DNA from: Paulinella micropora | Lineage: Eukaryota > Cercozoa > Imbricatea > Euglyphida | Assembly (NCBI GenBank): GCA_009731375.1 | Contig: BJOX01000029.1 | Location: 108,356 to 135,273 of the forward strand | Length of the DNA: 26,918 nt | Direction of reading: 5' to 3' | The notes under the pieces: model-generated | Database searches by the model: none | The model's input: the letters and a program-made list of their open reading frames with translations, nothing else | What the model was told of the DNA's origin: nothing | Made by a program: the position numbers and the translations under genes | Shown here: in pieces, positions 23,921-26,918 of the stretch | Position numbering within the stretch: position 1 is the stretch's first letter | Layout of the letters: each line of letters starts with the position of its first letter

Positions 23921-24070
23921 GATGTACTACTATCATCATCACCACCACCACCACCACCATCACCACCACCACCATCATCATTATCATCATCATCATCACG
24001 ACCAGTGTAGCGCTGTATATCTGTACGGCATGCACTTGTGCACTCTAGGGCAGACAGTCGATTGTTGTTG
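23815..24070. repeat. Inverted pair C-D, hairpin-forming (also at 24938-25193 and 26095-26347)
   Basis: Copies C and D are reverse complements, and the linkers between them (GTGATGATG ... CATCATCAC) are largely complementary too, so each C-D unit can fold into a hairpin with arms of about 110 bp. The same arrangement appears in all three higher-order repeat units. Confidence 0.8.
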
Positions 24071-24124
24071 TTGCTACTACGACTACTACTACGACTACTA
24101 CTACTACTACCAACTACTACTACA

Positions 24125-24173
<49 letters not shown>

Positions 24174-24212
24174 TTACGACAACGACTACGACGACTACGA
24201 CTACTACGACTG

Positions 24213-24275
<63 letters not shown>

Positions 24276-24340
24276 TACTACTACTACGAATACTACCACT
24301 ACTACGACTACTACGACTACTAAAACTACTACGACTACTA

Positions 24341-24415
<75 letters not shown>

Positions 24416-24492
24416 ATGATTACTATTACTAGCGTGGCGTTGTATAGCTGCACAACATGCACTTGTGCGCTTTCGGGCAGACAGTCCATCGC

Positions 24493-24525
<33 letters not shown>

Positions 24526-24568
24526 TATCATCATCATCATCATCATCATCATCATGATCATTACCATG

Positions 24569-24657
<89 letters not shown>

Positions 24658-24677
24658 TATTATTATTATTTATTATG

Positions 24678-24737
<60 letters not shown>

Positions 24738-24848
24738 TCTACCAGCGTAGCGTTGTGTAGCTGTACAGCATGCACTTGTGAGCTCTCGGGCGGACAGTCG
24801 ATTGTTGTTGTAATTACTACTACTATCATCATCATCATCATCATCATC

Positions 24849-24888
<40 letters not shown>

Positions 24889-24889
24889 A

Positions 24890-24936
<47 letters not shown>

Positions 24937-25011
24937 ACAACAACAATCGACTGTCTGCCCTAGTGTACACTAGTGCATACTGTACAGATATACAACGCTA
25001 CACTGGTCGTG

Positions 25012-25043
<32 letters not shown>

Positions 25044-25247
25044 GATGTACTACTATCATCATCACCACCACCACCACCACCATCACCACCACCACCATCA
25101 TCATTATCATCATCATCATCACGACCAGTGTAGCGCTGTATATCTGTACGGCATGCACTTGTGCACTCTAGGGCAGACAGTCGATTGTTGTTGTTGCTAC
25201 TACGACTACTACTACGACTACTACTACCACTACCAACTACTACTACA

Positions 25248-25331
<84 letters not shown>

Positions 25332-25409
25332 TATGATTACTATTACTAGCGTGGCGTTGTATAGCTGCACAACATGCACTTGTGCGCTTTCGGGCAGACA
25401 GTCCATCGC

Positions 25410-25442
<33 letters not shown>

Positions 25443-25443
25443 T

Positions 25444-25478
<35 letters not shown>

Positions 25479-25529
25479 GATCATTACCATGATCATCATC
25501 ATCATCATCATCGTCATCATCATCATTGC

Positions 25530-25576
<47 letters not shown>

Positions 25577-25748
25577 GGGAGTACATAGGCCATCGGTCCT
25601 TTCCATGGGCTGATTGGTATAAAGCTCCTAGAGTAATGTTCTATGCCGTCACTTCCTTTATTCCACCGATTGGTGTGGAGACTTTCCTTATGGAATGGAG
25701 GACTGGATGCACATGGCCTTTTGGCTCAGCAATTGGCAGGAGATACAC
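25577..25748. other. Complex 172-bp insertion in one higher-order repeat unit
   Basis: The third A-B unit has non-repetitive sequence interrupting its ATT array, absent from the other two units. The CATTGTTATT junction seen once in the other units recurs after it. Short similar segments (GATTGGTATAAAG and GATTGGTGTGGAG) occur within. No family or exon is recognised. Confidence 0.6.
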
Positions 25749-25759
25749 TATTATTATCA

Positions 25760-25814
<55 letters not shown>

Positions 25815-25822
25815 TATTATTA

Positions 25823-25894
<72 letters not shown>

Positions 25895-26005
25895 TCTACC
25901 AGCGTAGCGTTGTGTAGCTGTACAGCATGCACTTGTGAGCTCTCGGGCGGACAGTCGATTGTTGTTGTAATTACTACTACTATCATCATCATCATCATCA
26001 TCATC

Positions 26006-26045
<40 letters not shown>

Positions 26046-26046
26046 A

Positions 26047-26093
<47 letters not shown>

Positions 26094-26165
26094 ACAACAA
26101 CAATCGACTGTCTGCCCTAGTGTACACTAGTGCATACTGTACAGATATACAACGCTACACTGGTG

Positions 26166-26197
<32 letters not shown>

Positions 26198-26350
26198 GAT
26201 GTACTACTATCATCATCACCACCACCACCACCACCATCACCACCACCACCATCATCATTATCATCATCATCATCACGACCAGTGTAGCGCTGTATATCTG
26301 TACGGCATGCACTTGTGCACTCTAGGGCAGACAGTCGATTGTTGTTGTTG

Positions 26351-26404
<54 letters not shown>

Positions 26405-26544
26405 GTACTACTACTACTACTACCACTATCATCACCACCACCACCACCATCACCACCACCACCATCATCATCATCATGACCAGTGTAGCGTTGTATATCT
26501 GTACGGCATGCACTTGTGCACTCTAGGGCAGACACAGTCGATTG

Positions 26545-26548
26545 TTGT

Positions 26549-26623
<75 letters not shown>

Positions 26624-26657
26624 GACTAATACTACTACTACTATCATCATCATCACC

Positions 26658-26690
<33 letters not shown>
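26545..26690. repeat. (CTA)n and (CAT)n/(CAC)n
   Basis: CTA to about 26642, then CAT and CAC triplets up to the donor of the gene B exon. Confidence 0.95.
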
Positions 26691-26691
<1 letters not shown>

Positions 26692-26695
26692 TGAC

Positions 26696-26778
26696 CAGTG
26701 TAGCGTTGTATAGCTGCACAGCATGCACTTGTGCACTCTCGGACGGACAGTCGATTGCCTCAGCCCTCCCATAAAAAC
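26696..26778 (-). CDS. Gene B, first exon visible in the window
   Basis: The acceptor TTAAATAG (AG 26780-26779) follows a pyrimidine-rich tract, and the exon ends before GTCATG. Entry GT, then 27 residues: FYGRAEAIDCPSESAQVHAV, then QLYNATL, phase 0 exit. NAT is an N-glycosylation sequon, consistent with an extracellular side. It is the only member of the fourteen-copy family with an acceptor and upstream exon sequence. The A and B copies keep the frame open, C and D have a TAG. Confidence 0.56.
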
Positions 26779-26817
26779 CTATTTAACAAACAAAGACAGT
26801 GCCAGGAAATATGACAA

Positions 26818-26918
26818 AGAAGAAGAAGAAGAAGAAGAAGAAGAAGAAGAAGAAGAAGAAGAAGAAGAAGAAGAAGAAGAAGAAGAAGAAGAAGAAGAAG
26901 AAGAAGAAGAAGAAGAAG
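26818..26918. repeat. (GAA)n array at the window end
   Basis: Pure GAA triplets to the edge. Read along gene B it is a (TTC)n pyrimidine tract near the acceptor at 26779. Pure GAA/TTC can form triplex DNA. Confidence 0.95.

Noticed and set aside
25577-25748. An exon within the 172-bp insertion (reads GHRSFPWADWYKAP in one frame)
   Set aside because: It is on the opposite strand to gene B, lies inside one unit of an intronic repeat and has no convincing AG/GT borders.

Overview
This is a eukaryotic nuclear window dominated by simple-sequence DNA: (TC)n, (CTAT)n/(GATA)n, (ATGT)n, (TATATG)n, (GATT)n, (TAATG)n and (GTA)n/(CTA)n/(CAT)n/(ATT)n arrays, interrupted by five N gaps. The organism cannot be fixed from the sequence. 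A restriction-like-endonuclease LINE fragment, a TA-flanked hairpin element and GT-AG introns suit an invertebrate metazoan or another intron-rich eukaryote. Almost all long open frames are translations of tandem repeats and are not genes.

Reading the short non-repetitive islands on both strands gives two convergent split genes that a length-based ORF scan would miss. Gene A (+ strand) has eleven candidate exons: 402-456, 624-668, 2122-2203, 3441-3478, 5020-5069, 6095-6150, 6666-6701, 10264-10327, 11664-11731, 13837-13891 and 14704-14768, the last ending in a stop. Gene B (- strand) has seven: 26696-26778, 21443-21598, 19617-19721, 19417-19513, 19135-19185, 18768-18836 and 17294-18180 (stop). 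Every proposed acceptor is AG and every proposed donor GT, and codon phase carries across every junction except exon 2 to 3 of gene A, which spans the 683-N gap. Gene B looks like the C-terminal part of a single-pass or multi-pass membrane protein: a cysteine-containing extracellular part, one hydrophobic exon and a tail of about 317 residues rich in Ser, Pro and Gly. Gene A's product is not recognised. All exon calls are by eye and unsupported by transcripts.

The most unusual feature is that many intron-exon edges are duplicated inside the simple repeats. Extra acceptor copies, each with the first part of the exon, lie upstream of the intact exon; extra donor copies, each with the last part, lie downstream. 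Examples are seven acceptor copies in 12995-13891 (spacing about 117 bp at first), six in 5144-6150, four in 3699-5069 and three in 1747-2203. In gene B, exon 26696-26778 has thirteen further edge copies, mostly in a roughly 1.15-kb A-B-C-D higher-order repeat that includes inverted copies. Introns here seem to have grown by repeated duplication of array plus splice site plus exon edge.

Mobile elements sit in the introns: a 5'-truncated non-LTR retrotransposon 3' end at 2458-3195, copies of its 3' end at 20401-20680 and 5359-5399 (both inverted), all placed in (CTAT)n/(GATA)n, and a 201-bp near-perfect hairpin element at 3205-3405. The 2.5 kb between the two gene ends (14769-17293) is the least repetitive part of the window; no gene is seen in it.
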